Origin: an uncultured Clostridia bacterium | GTDB taxonomy: Bacteria; Bacillota; Clostridia; Christensenellales; Aristaeellaceae | Direction: 5' to 3' | NCBI GenBank assembly: GCA_934647235.1 | Contig: CAKUFG010000014.1 | Location: forward strand, 1-62,533 | Length of the DNA stretch: 62,533 nucleotides | Shown: positions 1 through 7,367 of the stretch, one piece after another | How the letters are laid out: each line of letters opens with the position of its first letter | How positions within the stretch are numbered: position 1 is the first letter of the stretch | Made by a program: the position numbers and the translations under genes | Notes under the pieces: model-generated | Database searches by the model: none | Told to the model about the DNA's origin: nothing | Seen by the model: the letters and a program-made list of their open reading frames with translations, nothing else

Positions 1-1326
1 CTGGAGCGGGAGACCATCGCCGAGCGCATCCGGGACAATATGCACGAGCTGTCCAAGACCGGGCGCTGGCTGGGCGGTACGACGCCCACGGGCTACGCCT
101 CGGAGAGCCTGTCCAGCGTGACGGTGGACGGCAAGGTGAAGAAAGCCTGCAAGCTCAAACCCATTCCGGAGGAAATCCAGCTGGTCAAGACGATCTTCGA
201 GGTGTTCATGGAAACCGGCTCTCTCAGCAAGACCGACCAGTACCTGTTGGAGCACCGCTGCGTCACGAAGCGCGGCAAGCAGTTCACCCGCTTTGCCATC
301 CGGGGCATTCTCACAAACCCGGTCTACATGATCGCCGACGAGACGGCGTATCAGTATCTGAAAGAAAACAACGTGGATTTGTTTGCCGAGCGCGCAGAGT
401 TCGACGGCGAGCACGGCGTCATGGCCTACAACCGCACGCTCCAGCGCCCCGGCAAGGCGAACCAGATTCGCCCGATGGAGGAATGGATCGTGGCGGTGGG
501 CAAGCATCCCGGCGTCATTTCAGGCAGCGATTGGGTGCAGGTGCAGTCCATGCTGGATGTGAACAAATCCAAGAGCTACCGCAGACCGCGCAGCAATGTG
601 GCGCTGCTGTCCGGTCTGCTGCGGTGCGGCGAATGCGGCGATTATATGCGCCCGAAGCTGACCAACTGCCGCACCGCGGACGGCGAACTGATTTACACCT
701 ACATGTGCTCCACCAAGGAGCGCAGCCACGGCACCGTCTGCGGCATGAAGAACTGTAACGGCAACACGCTGGACGCTAAGATCATCGAGGAGATCCGCAA
801 GCTGTCTGCCGACAAGGAGACCCTTACCCGGCTGCTGGCGCAGACCAAAAAGGTCATCAGCGGCAGCAAGGAGGGCTACGACGCAGAGCTTGCGTTTCTC
901 CGGGAAAAACACGCCGAAACGGAGGACCGCATCAGGCGACTGGTGGAGTCCCTGTCCGTTGCCAGCGACACCTCCGCGAAGTACGTTATGGAGCAGATCG
1001 ACGCGCTGCACCGGGAGAGCGAGACCCAGCAGGCAAGGCTTTCCGAGCTGGAAGCGCTCACCGAGCAGAGCCGGATGCTCCATCAGGAGTTTGCCTTCCA
1101 TCAGGAAATGATCGAATCCTTTGCCAGCGCGGTGGATTCTGCCACGCTGGAGGAAAAGCGCCGCCTGCTGCGCACCATCGTCAAAAAAGTGGTCTGGGAC
1201 GGCAAAAACGCTTATGTGTACCTGTTTGCGGAGGACGGAGAGGCGGATTTGCCCCCTGTTGAGCAACCTATGTATCCGTTGGGAGAGGATAGCGAATACT
1301 ATTCTATTTGCATCACACTTCCATGA
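1..1326 (+). CDS. Large serine recombinase, C-terminal part (5' end outside window)
   Basis: The reading frame is open from base 1, so the gene begins upstream of the window and the N-terminal resolvase catalytic domain with its serine is not seen. What remains (about 441 residues) has the recombinase DNA-binding domain (GRWLGGTTPTGY near the start, then the ILTNPVY helix region), a zinc-ribbon beginning CGECGDYMRP with later cysteines, and a long charged coiled coil before the C-terminus. This order is typical of large serine integrases of phages, ICEs and integrative mobilizable elements, which recombine attP with attB. The gene is probably the last gene of an integrated element, so an attachment site could lie near the border. 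The element itself is mostly outside the window. Confidence 0.9.
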   Translation: MERETIAERIRDNMHELSKTGRWLGGTTPTGYASESLSSVTVDGKVKKACKLKPIPEEIQLVKTIFEVFMETGSLSKTDQYLLEHRCVTKRGKQFTRFAIRGILTNPVYMIADETAYQYLKENNVDLFAERAEFDGEHGVMAYNRTLQRPGKANQIRPMEEWIVAVGKHPGVISGSDWVQVQSMLDVNKSKSYRRPRSNVALLSGLLRCGECGDYMRPKLTNCRTADGELIYTYMCSTKERSHGTVCGMKNCNGNTLDAKIIEEIRKLSADKETLTRLLAQTKKVISGSKEGYDAELAFLREKHAETEDRIRRLVESLSVASDTSAKYVMEQIDALHRESETQQARLSELEALTEQSRMLHQEFAFHQEMIESFASAVDSATLEEKRRLLRTIVKKVVWDGKNAYVYLFAEDGEADLPPVEQPMYPLGEDSEYYSICITLP

Positions 1327-1406
1327 TGAACCTGCAATCAGCAGGCCTTAGCAGGGAATAAGTTTTCCTGACAGCATCGAACGTTCCATAACGTCGTTTT
1401 CAGGCA

Positions 1407-1452
1407 AAAAGGACGGACGTATTTCATTATAGAAACACGTCCGTCTTAATTA
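1407..1452 (+). terminator. Hairpin after the recombinase gene
   Basis: GACGGACGT at 1412-1420 pairs with ACGTCCGTC at 1437-1445 and is followed by a short A/T-rich stretch. It lies between the recombinase stop and the convergent FAD gene and could stop transcription from both sides. Confidence 0.5.
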
Positions 1453-1497
1453 TCCGTTATTTGTGTTTAGTTAGAAACACTTGTTTTCCCGGAATAC

Positions 1498-3021
1498 TTA
1501 TTTCCCCAACTGAGCGGCGATCTGCTCAGCAGCCACCATGCCGTAGGTCAGGGCGCTGCACAGGGGATGATAAGCCAGGTTGACCGTTTCACCTGCCGCA
1601 TAGAGGCCGGGAATTGCCTCGCCAGCTTCGGTGAGCACCTGCGATTTGCCATCGGTGACGATGCCGCCTGCGCAGATGTGGTTGGAGGGCTTGCCGGAGC
1701 AGGCATAATAGGGACCGTTTTCCAGGGTAGAAAGAAGGAACTTATCGCGGCCAAAGGCGCTGTCGCTCTGCGCTTTCACCGCTTCAGTATAAGCGGCAAC
1801 AGTTTCCTTAAGCGTTTCGGCCGGAACATTCATCTTCTCCGCCAGCTCATCCAGCGTGTCCGCTTTGGTGAAGATGCGGTCATAGGTGCCGGGAATATAC
1901 AGGCCGCTCACATTGAAGCGCTCGTCCATCGCGGCCTGATCCATCACAACCCAGGCTTCGCCGCCCTGCTGCGCCTGAATGGCCAGCGCTACATCTTCTG
2001 CTGCGCCGGCTTCGTTGACAAAGCGCTTGCCCTCGCTGTTGACATAGATGGCGCCAGCGTTAACCGCATTGTGCAGACCAATGGCGCCGCCCACATTGTC
2101 GATGCCAGTGGCAATGGTCCTGTAGGTGATCGCCTCCACATCCGTCAGCGCACCGCCGGCGTTGTGCGCCAGGAACAGGCCGTCGCCCGTGTTGGATACC
2201 GCTTCCGTAGAAACATAGCCCAGACGGGAAGGAGCAAAGGCCTTCAGCGCTTCTTCGCCGCCGCCGTAGCCGCCGGTGCAGATCGCCGCATAGCTTGTGC
2301 GGATGGTATAATCGCCGTTGGGGCTGGACACCTTCACGCCCGCAACCGCACCGTTTTCCATCACGATTTCCGTGGCGCGGCTTGCCATGCGGACTTCAAC
2401 GCTGGCAGCCGTCAGCTGCTCCTTCAATGCACGCACCAGCTGTTCGCCAAACAGGCCGTTCTCCTTGCTGGACAGGCTGTGCGCATTGGAGTGCTCCGCC
2501 GTAGCCTGCATGGGCAGGCCGATTTCACTGAGCCAATCCATCATTTCGCCGGAGCGATAGGCCAGCGTATACGCATAATCCTCGCTGATGGGCGCTGCAG
2601 TGGGAATCTTTTCTTCTTTATGGCCCAGTCCCTTGAGGTATTCAAAGAACTCGTCCGCCGTATAGGGGTTTTCCTTAGCCAGCTGAAGCTTGCTGCCGCC
2701 GGCCTGTGTGCCGACGCCCGCCATAACGCTGGTGCCGCCCAGAAGGTCCATTTTTTCCAGCAGAATCACTTTTACGCCCTTCTGCGCAGCTTTGATTGCA
2801 GCCGTCATGCCTGCAGCGCCGCCGCCGATGATAACAGCCTCCGCCGTGCAGTCCTCCGCCGCAGCTTCAGCGGGCTTTTCAATCGCCTTCAAAACGGAGG
2901 CATTGCCGCCGGCCTGCGTCAGCGCGTCGGCTACGGCGCTCTTTATCGCGTTGCTGGACAGGGTTGCACACAGCGGCGTCCTTGCCATATGGAATAAAAA
3001 GAACGAACAGTACGGCGGCAA
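1498..3021 (-). CDS. FAD-dependent fumarate-reductase-like flavoprotein, damaged N-terminus
   Basis: Flavoprotein of the fumarate reductase/succinate dehydrogenase FAD family. The Rossmann motif GGGAAGMTAAIKAA sits near residue 67 and is followed by ILLEK. Later come ICTGGYGGG, the FGR segment expected near the catalytic arginine, and a C-terminal AAGETVNLAYHP...YGMVAAE FAD segment. Relatives usually begin with a signal or anchor segment, then a covalently flavinylated FMN-binding domain ending in an SGATxxSNAIK motif. Here only the end of that domain remains (CATLSSNAIKSAVADAL, about residues 18-34). The annotated start at 3021 has no ribosome-binding site. A start with AGGAGG at 3067 encodes a membrane anchor in another frame (see the next entry). 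The catalytic core looks intact, but the gene is probably a pseudogene, or expressed only from an internal start. Confidence 0.75.
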   Translation of the reverse strand: MPPYCSFFLFHMARTPLCATLSSNAIKSAVADALTQAGGNASVLKAIEKPAEAAAEDCTAEAVIIGGGAAGMTAAIKAAQKGVKVILLEKMDLLGGTSVMAGVGTQAGGSKLQLAKENPYTADEFFEYLKGLGHKEEKIPTAAPISEDYAYTLAYRSGEMMDWLSEIGLPMQATAEHSNAHSLSSKENGLFGEQLVRALKEQLTAASVEVRMASRATEIVMENGAVAGVKVSSPNGDYTIRTSYAAICTGGYGGGEEALKAFAPSRLGYVSTEAVSNTGDGLFLAHNAGGALTDVEAITYRTIATGIDNVGGAIGLHNAVNAGAIYVNSEGKRFVNEAGAAEDVALAIQAQQGGEAWVVMDQAAMDERFNVSGLYIPGTYDRIFTKADTLDELAEKMNVPAETLKETVAAYTEAVKAQSDSAFGRDKFLLSTLENGPYYACSGKPSNHICAGGIVTDGKSQVLTEAGEAIPGLYAAGETVNLAYHPLCSALTYGMVAAEQIAAQLGK

Positions 3022-3067
3022 GAAGGATGCTGACGATAATGATCCATTTTTTGCCAGATTGCTGCAT
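2985..3067 (-). pseudogene. Out-of-frame N-terminal membrane anchor of the FAD flavoprotein
   Basis: ATG at 3067 is preceded by AGGAGGAATAACAA. It encodes MQQSGKKWIIIVSILLAAVL and continues FVLFIPYG, a typical N-terminal membrane anchor. The frame then runs into arginine-rich nonsense, while the flavoprotein frame (one base off) opens over the same DNA. This looks like the true 5' end of the gene at 1498-3021, joined after an internal deletion that removed the FMN-binding domain and shifted the frame. A TTTTT run at the junction also leaves a sequencing error possible for the shift, though not for the missing domain. Confidence 0.6.
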
Positions 3068-3141
3068 TTGTTATTCCTCCTATTTGCTATCGGCAGCAGA
3101 CAGCCCCTCTTCCTGCAAAGAAAAGAGGGGCTGTTTTATCA

Positions 3142-3372
3142 TCAGGACATAGCGATGATCAGCATCACCCAGCAATACAGCGCGCCAATGATGCCCAGAA
3201 TGATGCCTGCCGTGCCTAGGCCGGTCTTCTCGCCGTTATTTGCGGCCTGCGATCTGCCGACAGCGGACAGCGCCACGCCGACCAAGCCCGTGATTCCCCA
3301 CAAACCCAGAAACAGCGAGCCCAGCGAAACAACAAAGCCGGCGATGCACAGACCGTTCGTTTTGCCTTCCAT
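3142..3372 (-). CDS. Small DUF4190-type membrane protein
   Basis: A 76-residue protein starting at MEGKTNGLCIAG. This start is preferred over 3402 because GGAGAG lies just upstream of it. Two hydrophobic glycine-rich helices (GFVVSLGSLFLGLWGITGLV and GTAGIILGIIGALYCWVML) separated by a polar turn match the DUF4190 pattern. Function is unknown; it is an integral membrane protein. It is divergent from the ribbon-helix-helix gene, and the shared upstream region holds a perfect palindrome at 3424-3444 that may control both. Confidence 0.7.
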   Translation of the reverse strand: MEGKTNGLCIAGFVVSLGSLFLGLWGITGLVGVALSAVGRSQAANNGEKTGLGTAGIILGIIGALYCWVMLIIAMS

Positions 3373-3423
3373 TTGCCTCTCTCCTTTCTTTTGCACAAGC
3401 AATGGTGATGATTCTGTGCAATA

Positions 3424-3444
3424 TACAATATACTATATATTGTA
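3424..3444. promoter_or_regulatory. Perfect palindrome in a divergent promoter region (candidate operator)
   Basis: TACAATATA at 3424-3432 and TATATTGTA at 3436-3444 are perfect inverted repeats around CTA. The palindrome lies in an A/T-rich region between two divergent genes, next to a TATAAT box at 3453-3458. The neighbouring ribbon-helix-helix protein is an obvious candidate ligand, but this is inference. Confidence 0.5.
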
Positions 3445-3512
3445 GTTAAGATTATAATATATATTTCCGTCATCTGTCAAGCTATAATTTCCATAATTTA
3501 AGGGGTGATGGG

Positions 3513-3704
3513 ATGAAGCGCGAAATTCTGATCAGCAGGAAAAAGGGCGAGGACGGCCATAAAGTGGTTTCTGTTCGCATGCGGGATGAAACGCTTGCCC
3601 GTCTGGATGAGCTGTCCGCGCAGACCAACCGCTCCCGGAACGAGCTGATCAATCTGCTCATTGAGGAAGCGCTCAAGGATGTTCTGGTGATCGACGATAA
3701 CTGA
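3513..3704 (+). CDS. Ribbon-helix-helix DNA-binding protein
   Basis: A 63-residue protein. VVSVRMRDETLARLDELSAQ forms the beta strand and first helix, and NRSRNELINLLIEEALKD forms the turn and second helix of a CopG/Arc/MetJ-type ribbon-helix-helix fold. The start follows AAGGGGTG. Proteins of this size bind DNA as dimers or tetramers and usually autoregulate. No toxin-like partner is adjacent, so an antitoxin role is not supported. It is single-gene and divergent from the DUF4190 gene. Confidence 0.75.
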   Translation: MKREILISRKKGEDGHKVVSVRMRDETLARLDELSAQTNRSRNELINLLIEEALKDVLVIDDN

Positions 3705-3816
3705 AAAGCATGGAAGACGCGCCCTGCATTTCACAATGTGAAATCGGAGCGCGGCGTTATTGTACATATAAAATTAACATAGGTAGATACAGCTATTTTT
3801 CGCATACTGCCTCCGC

Positions 3817-3850
3817 TTAAAAAGGAAAACGGCCTGCGCCGTCGAATCTG
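3817..3850 (+). promoter_or_regulatory. Promoter-like motif shared with the mbl upstream region
   Basis: A/T-rich start followed by GGAAAACGGCCTGC, two variable bases, CGT, one variable base and GAAT. The same string with matching spacing occurs at 7303-7327 upstream of the mreB-like gene. Both copies lie 40-85 bases before a start codon. It could be a site for an alternative sigma factor or a regulator; the factor is not identified. Confidence 0.35.
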
Positions 3851-3904
3851 TTCAGAAAGCCGCGCATTCGCGCCCTGATTACAGAAGGATTTGGAGGGCT
3901 TATT

Positions 3905-4930
3905 ATGGCGAACGTTACCCTGGGCCGCACAGGCATTGCTGCGGAGCAAAACGGCTTCGGCGCGCTGCCCATTCAGCGCGTGAGCTTTGAGGAGGCGGGC
4001 AAGCTGCTCAATCGCGCGCTGGACGGCGGCATGAACCTGATTGACACTGCCCGCGCCTACAGCGACAGCGAGGAGAAGATCGGCCGCGCCATTGCGCATC
4101 GCCGCCAGGAATATACCCTGGCCACCAAGACGGGAGCGGCCACGCCCGAGGGCTTCCGCCGCGATCTGGATACCTCCCTGCGCCTGCTCAAAACCGACCA
4201 TATCGATATATATCAGTTTCACTGCGCCGGGCAGTGCTATCGCCCGGACGACGGCACGGGCATGTATGAGTGCATGCTGGAGGCCAAGCGGCAGGGCAAG
4301 ATCCTGCACATTGCGGCCACGGCGCACAAGATCGGCATTGCCGAGGAGATTGTGGACAGCGGCCTGTATGAGTGCATGCAGTTCCCCTTCAGCTATCTGG
4401 CGGGCGAGCGCGATATCGCGCTGGTGGAGCGCTGCAGGCGGCAGGATGTGGGCTTTATCGCCATGAAGGGGCTGTCGGGCGGGCTGATCAACAACTCCCG
4501 CGCGGCCTGCGCCTTCATTGCCCAGTATGCCAACGTGGCGGCCATCTGGGGCGTGCAGCGCGATTGGGAGCTGGAGGAGTTTTTGAGCTATATCGGCAAT
4601 CCGCCCGCCATGACGGCGGATATCCGCGCGCTGATCGATCACGACCGGCAGGAGCTGTCGGGCGATTTCTGCCGCGGCTGCGGCTACTGCATGCCCTGCC
4701 CGCAGGGAATACAGATTAACAACTGCGCGCGCATGAGCCAGATGATCCGCCGCGCGCCCTCCGCCGACTGGCTGACCCCCGAATGGCAGGAGCGCATGCT
4801 GCGCATTGAAAGCTGTCTGCGCTGCGGCAAATGCATGAAGCACTGCCCCTACGGGCTGAAGATTCCCGATCTGCTGCAGAAGAACCTGGCCGATTACAAG
4901 CGGATCCTGGCCGGGGAGGAAAAGGTATAA
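3905..4930 (+). CDS. Aldo/keto reductase with C-terminal 4Fe-4S clusters
   Basis: A 341-residue protein preceded by GGAGGG. The N-terminal two thirds is an aldo/keto reductase TIM barrel, with the tetrad visible as NLIDTARAYSDSE (Asp, Tyr), LATKTG (Lys) and YQFH (His). The C-terminus carries CRGCGYCMPCPQGI and CLRCGKCMKHCPYG, two cysteine clusters of the ferredoxin-like extension found in many anaerobe proteins annotated as predicted oxidoreductases of the aldo/keto reductase family. It probably uses NAD(P)H with Fe-S electron transfer in the cytoplasm; the substrate is unknown. The shared motif at 3817-3850 lies upstream. Confidence 0.85.
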   Translation: MANVTLGRTGIAAEQNGFGALPIQRVSFEEAGKLLNRALDGGMNLIDTARAYSDSEEKIGRAIAHRRQEYTLATKTGAATPEGFRRDLDTSLRLLKTDHIDIYQFHCAGQCYRPDDGTGMYECMLEAKRQGKILHIAATAHKIGIAEEIVDSGLYECMQFPFSYLAGERDIALVERCRRQDVGFIAMKGLSGGLINNSRAACAFIAQYANVAAIWGVQRDWELEEFLSYIGNPPAMTADIRALIDHDRQELSGDFCRGCGYCMPCPQGIQINNCARMSQMIRRAPSADWLTPEWQERMLRIESCLRCGKCMKHCPYGLKIPDLLQKNLADYKRILAGEEKV

Positions 4931-5059
4931 GCAGGTCACGCCTGACGGAGGATTGGAATCGGCTGATCCGGGATGAGCGTCCCGCCGGCCGATTTTTTGC
5001 GTTTCAGCGATCCGGCGCGGCGCGCTTTTACAGCCCAGGTGCGGCGCCTGCCCCCTTCG

Positions 5060-5088
5060 TTGCAATCTCTGCCGGTTTATGGTATACT
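5060..5088 (+). promoter_or_regulatory. Sigma-A-type promoter
   Basis: TTGCAA at 5060-5065 and TATACT at 5083-5088 are separated by 17 bases. They lie 32 bases before the start of the Cys-rich gene at 5120. Confidence 0.65.
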
Positions 5089-5119
5089 GATTTCATCATC
5101 AGGATGGGAAGGTGTGCGC

Positions 5120-5629
5120 ATGCAGGCATTGGAGGCGGTACTGCGCGCGCGGGAGCTGCTGCAGACCCTTACGCCCCTGCACCGGGATTGCGGCGGCGTA
5201 TGCGGCGCGGCCTGCTGCGCGCCCGATGAGGACGGCCAGGGCGGCATGCTGCTGTTTCCGGGCGAGGAGGCGCTGTACCGGCCGCTGCCCCAGGGCTTTT
5301 CCCTGCGGCAGGACGACAGCGTGACGCCCGGCATGCTGCTGCTTACCTGCGGCGGCGCGTGCGACCGCGCGCTGCGCCCGCTGGCCTGCCGGATGTTTCC
5401 GCTTACGCCCGTGTTGACCCAGCGCGATGGGCGCGAGCGGCTGAGCGTGCGCATGGATCCCCGCGCCTTTGCCGTGTGCCCCCTGTGCGAGGGCGGCGTG
5501 CGCGGCATGGACGCGGACTTTGCCCAGGCCGTGCTGCAGAGCGCGCGCATTCTGAATGAGTGTCCCGAGCACCAGGCGTATTTCCGCGACCTGGGCCGGT
5601 ACTTTGAACGGCTGCGCAGCTGGAATTGA
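5120..5629 (+). CDS. Cysteine-rich protein, YkgJ-like (function unknown)
   Basis: The ATG at 5120 follows GGGAAGGTG and sits just after a good promoter, so a longer frame from 4973 is not used. The 169-residue product is rich in cysteine: DCGGVCGAACC near residue 22, then CGGACDRALRPLACRMFP and CPLCEGG. The pattern resembles YkgJ-type zinc or iron-chelating cysteine-cluster proteins, where LRPxxCRxFP is a common element. Function is unknown. The stop overlaps or abuts the methyltransferase, which suggests one transcript. Confidence 0.65.
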   Translation: MQALEAVLRARELLQTLTPLHRDCGGVCGAACCAPDEDGQGGMLLFPGEEALYRPLPQGFSLRQDDSVTPGMLLLTCGGACDRALRPLACRMFPLTPVLTQRDGRERLSVRMDPRAFAVCPLCEGGVRGMDADFAQAVLQSARILNECPEHQAYFRDLGRYFERLRSWN

Positions 5630-5646
5630 CAGAGAGGGGTTTTACC

Positions 5647-6909
5647 GTGGAGTGGCGGCAAGCTGAATGCGGCAGAGAAATTCTTTGCGGCGAGCGCGCG
5701 GGCGGCGTGCTGATGCAGGGCGACCTGCGCACGGCCGATCTGAGCGGCTTTGCAGGCAAGGTGCAGTGCGTGTACCTCGATCCGCCGTTTTTTACGGGGG
5801 ATGAGTTTGAATTCCGCATGCGCATCGGCGAGAAGGGCTGGACGGACGGCAGCCAGACGCTGACGCTGAAGGCCTATTCCGACAGCCGCGCGGGCGGGCG
5901 CGCGCAGTATCTGCTGCTGCTGCGCGAGGCGCTGCGGGCGGCGTATGACCTGCTCAGCGATACGGGCGCGCTGTTTCTGCATCTGGACAGCCGCATGAAC
6001 GCCTATGCCCGGCTGGAGTGCGACCAGGTGTTTGGCGAAAGCAATTTTGTCAACGAGATCATCTGGGCCTATCAGTCCGGCGGGCGCGCCAAGCGGCACT
6101 TCAGCCGCAAGCACGATGTGATCCTGTTCTACGCCAAATCCCGCGCACTGTATTTTGATATCACGCGCGTAAGCGTGCCGCGCAAGGATAACCGCTCCAA
6201 CCATATGCGCCGCACGGTGGACGAGCATGGCCGCCCCTGCCGCACCATCCGCGCGGGCGGCAAGGTGTATACCTATTACGACGACGAGCCGGTATTCCCC
6301 GACGATGTGTGGACGGATGTGAGCCATCTGCAGCAGAAGGACCCCCAGCGCACGGGCTACGATACCCAGAAGCCCCGCGCACTGCTGGATCGCATCATCC
6401 GCTGCTGTACGAGGCCGGGCGATCTGGTGGCCGATCTGTGCTGCGGCTCGGGCACCACGCTGGTGTCCGCCAGCGAGAACGGCTGCCGGTATCTGGGGCT
6501 GGATCTGTCCCGCCACGCCATCTCCGTCAGCCGCAAGCGGCTGCTGGACAGCGCGCTGGATATCCGCGTGCCCTTTGAGCAGCGCCCTGCAGGTATCAAG
6601 GCCGATATCATGACGGGGCTGGGCTATTATGAGGTACGGCTGCTGGATTATACCCTGCCCGAGGAAATCCCGCAGGATGCGCTGCGCCAGCCGGCCGGGC
6701 TGCAAATTACGGGCCTGGATACGGTGGATCAGTGGTCTGTGGGCTTCCTGCGCGACGGCGTTTTCCATGTTTACGCCTCCGCCGCCCGGCGCAAGCAAAC
6801 TCCCGCCCTGCCCGAAACGCTGGAGCTGCCCCTGCTGCGCGGCACGGTAGCCGTCAGCGTGGTGGATGTGCTGGGCTGCCGCACGCTGTGGGCGACCGAG
6901 CTTCCCTGA
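5647..6909 (+). CDS. Orphan DNA methyltransferase (N6-adenine/N4-cytosine type)
   Basis: About 420 residues. The GTG at 5647 follows AGAGAGGGG at 5631-5639 and is preferred over an upstream TTG at 5626. Motif IV DPPF (VYLDPPFFTG, about residue 45) precedes the SAM-binding motif I (VADLCCGSGTT, about residue 265). This is the beta-class order seen in type III Mod and solitary methyltransferases. VFGESNFVNEIIW between them is also typical. No restriction subunit is adjacent, so it is probably an orphan enzyme with an epigenetic or housekeeping role. It follows the Cys-rich gene closely and precedes spoIIID. Confidence 0.85.
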   Translation: MEWRQAECGREILCGERAGGVLMQGDLRTADLSGFAGKVQCVYLDPPFFTGDEFEFRMRIGEKGWTDGSQTLTLKAYSDSRAGGRAQYLLLLREALRAAYDLLSDTGALFLHLDSRMNAYARLECDQVFGESNFVNEIIWAYQSGGRAKRHFSRKHDVILFYAKSRALYFDITRVSVPRKDNRSNHMRRTVDEHGRPCRTIRAGGKVYTYYDDEPVFPDDVWTDVSHLQQKDPQRTGYDTQKPRALLDRIIRCCTRPGDLVADLCCGSGTTLVSASENGCRYLGLDLSRHAISVSRKRLLDSALDIRVPFEQRPAGIKADIMTGLGYYEVRLLDYTLPEEIPQDALRQPAGLQITGLDTVDQWSVGFLRDGVFHVYASAARRKQTPALPETLELPLLRGTVAVSVVDVLGCRTLWATELP

Positions 6910-6967
6910 CATAACGCGCGCCCTCCCCGCATAGTCTGCAGTACAGACGGCAAAGGGGGGCGGGCAA

Positions 6968-7243
6968 ATGCGGCAGGACGCGCAGGAGCGCTGCCTGGCC
7001 ATGGCGCAGCATATGCTGCGCACGGGCGATACGGTGCGCGAGACGGCCAGGGCCTTTCACGTAAGCAAAAGCCTGGCGCACAGGGAATTGACGGTGCGGC
7101 TTCGGGGGCTGAATTCCGGCCTGTACGCGCGCGTGCGCGCGCTGCTTCTGTATCACAAGGCGGTGCGGCATCTGCGCGGCGGGGAGGCGACCCGTCGGCG
7201 GTTTCTGCGCGAAAAAGCCATTCCCGTGGAGAACAATGGGTAA
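6968..7243 (+). CDS. spoIIID: Sporulation regulator SpoIIID
   Basis: A 91-residue helix-turn-helix protein. TVRETARAFHVSKSLAHREL is the HTH, and YHKAVRHLRGGEAT is the highly conserved C-terminal signature of SpoIIID. In Bacillus and Clostridium it controls mother-cell genes during sporulation, and next to it lies the mbl actin homologue, as here. AAAGGGGGG precedes the ATG. The gene supports descent from an endospore former but does not prove that sporulation is functional. Confidence 0.92.
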   Translation: MRQDAQERCLAMAQHMLRTGDTVRETARAFHVSKSLAHRELTVRLRGLNSGLYARVRALLLYHKAVRHLRGGEATRRRFLREKAIPVENNG

Positions 7244-7253
7244 TATTGTCATA

Positions 7254-7299
7254 TTTTCTCAGAAAAAGTGGGGCGCAGCTCCCATTTTTTCTGAGAAAA
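7254..7299 (+). terminator. Long hairpin between spoIIID and mbl
   Basis: TTTTCTCAGAAAAA pairs with TTTTTTCTGAGAAAA around an inner TGGG/CCCA stem with loop GCGCAGCT. A run of Ts lies within the 3' arm. It probably terminates spoIIID transcription; mbl then has its own upstream motif at 7303-7327. Confidence 0.5.
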
Positions 7300-7302
7300 A
7301 AA

Positions 7303-7327
7303 GGGAAAACGGCCTGCTGCGTAGAAT
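7303..7327 (+). promoter_or_regulatory. Second copy of the shared promoter-like motif
   Basis: GGGAAAACGGCCTGC, two variable bases, CGT, one variable base and GAAT match the motif upstream of the aldo/keto reductase. It lies about 40 bases before the mbl start codon and just after the spoIIID hairpin. Confidence 0.35.
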
Positions 7328-7367
7328 ACATACCGCGTAAGACAAGAAACGAAGGAGAACTTTTATC

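Noticed and set aside
3513..3704. Antitoxin of a toxin-antitoxin pair
   Set aside because: No toxin-like gene lies next to it; the neighbour is a divergent membrane protein.
3817..3850. An ECF sigma factor promoter (GGAAAAC with CGTC)
   Set aside because: The gap between the two boxes is about 9 bases instead of about 16, and the second copy reads CGTA.
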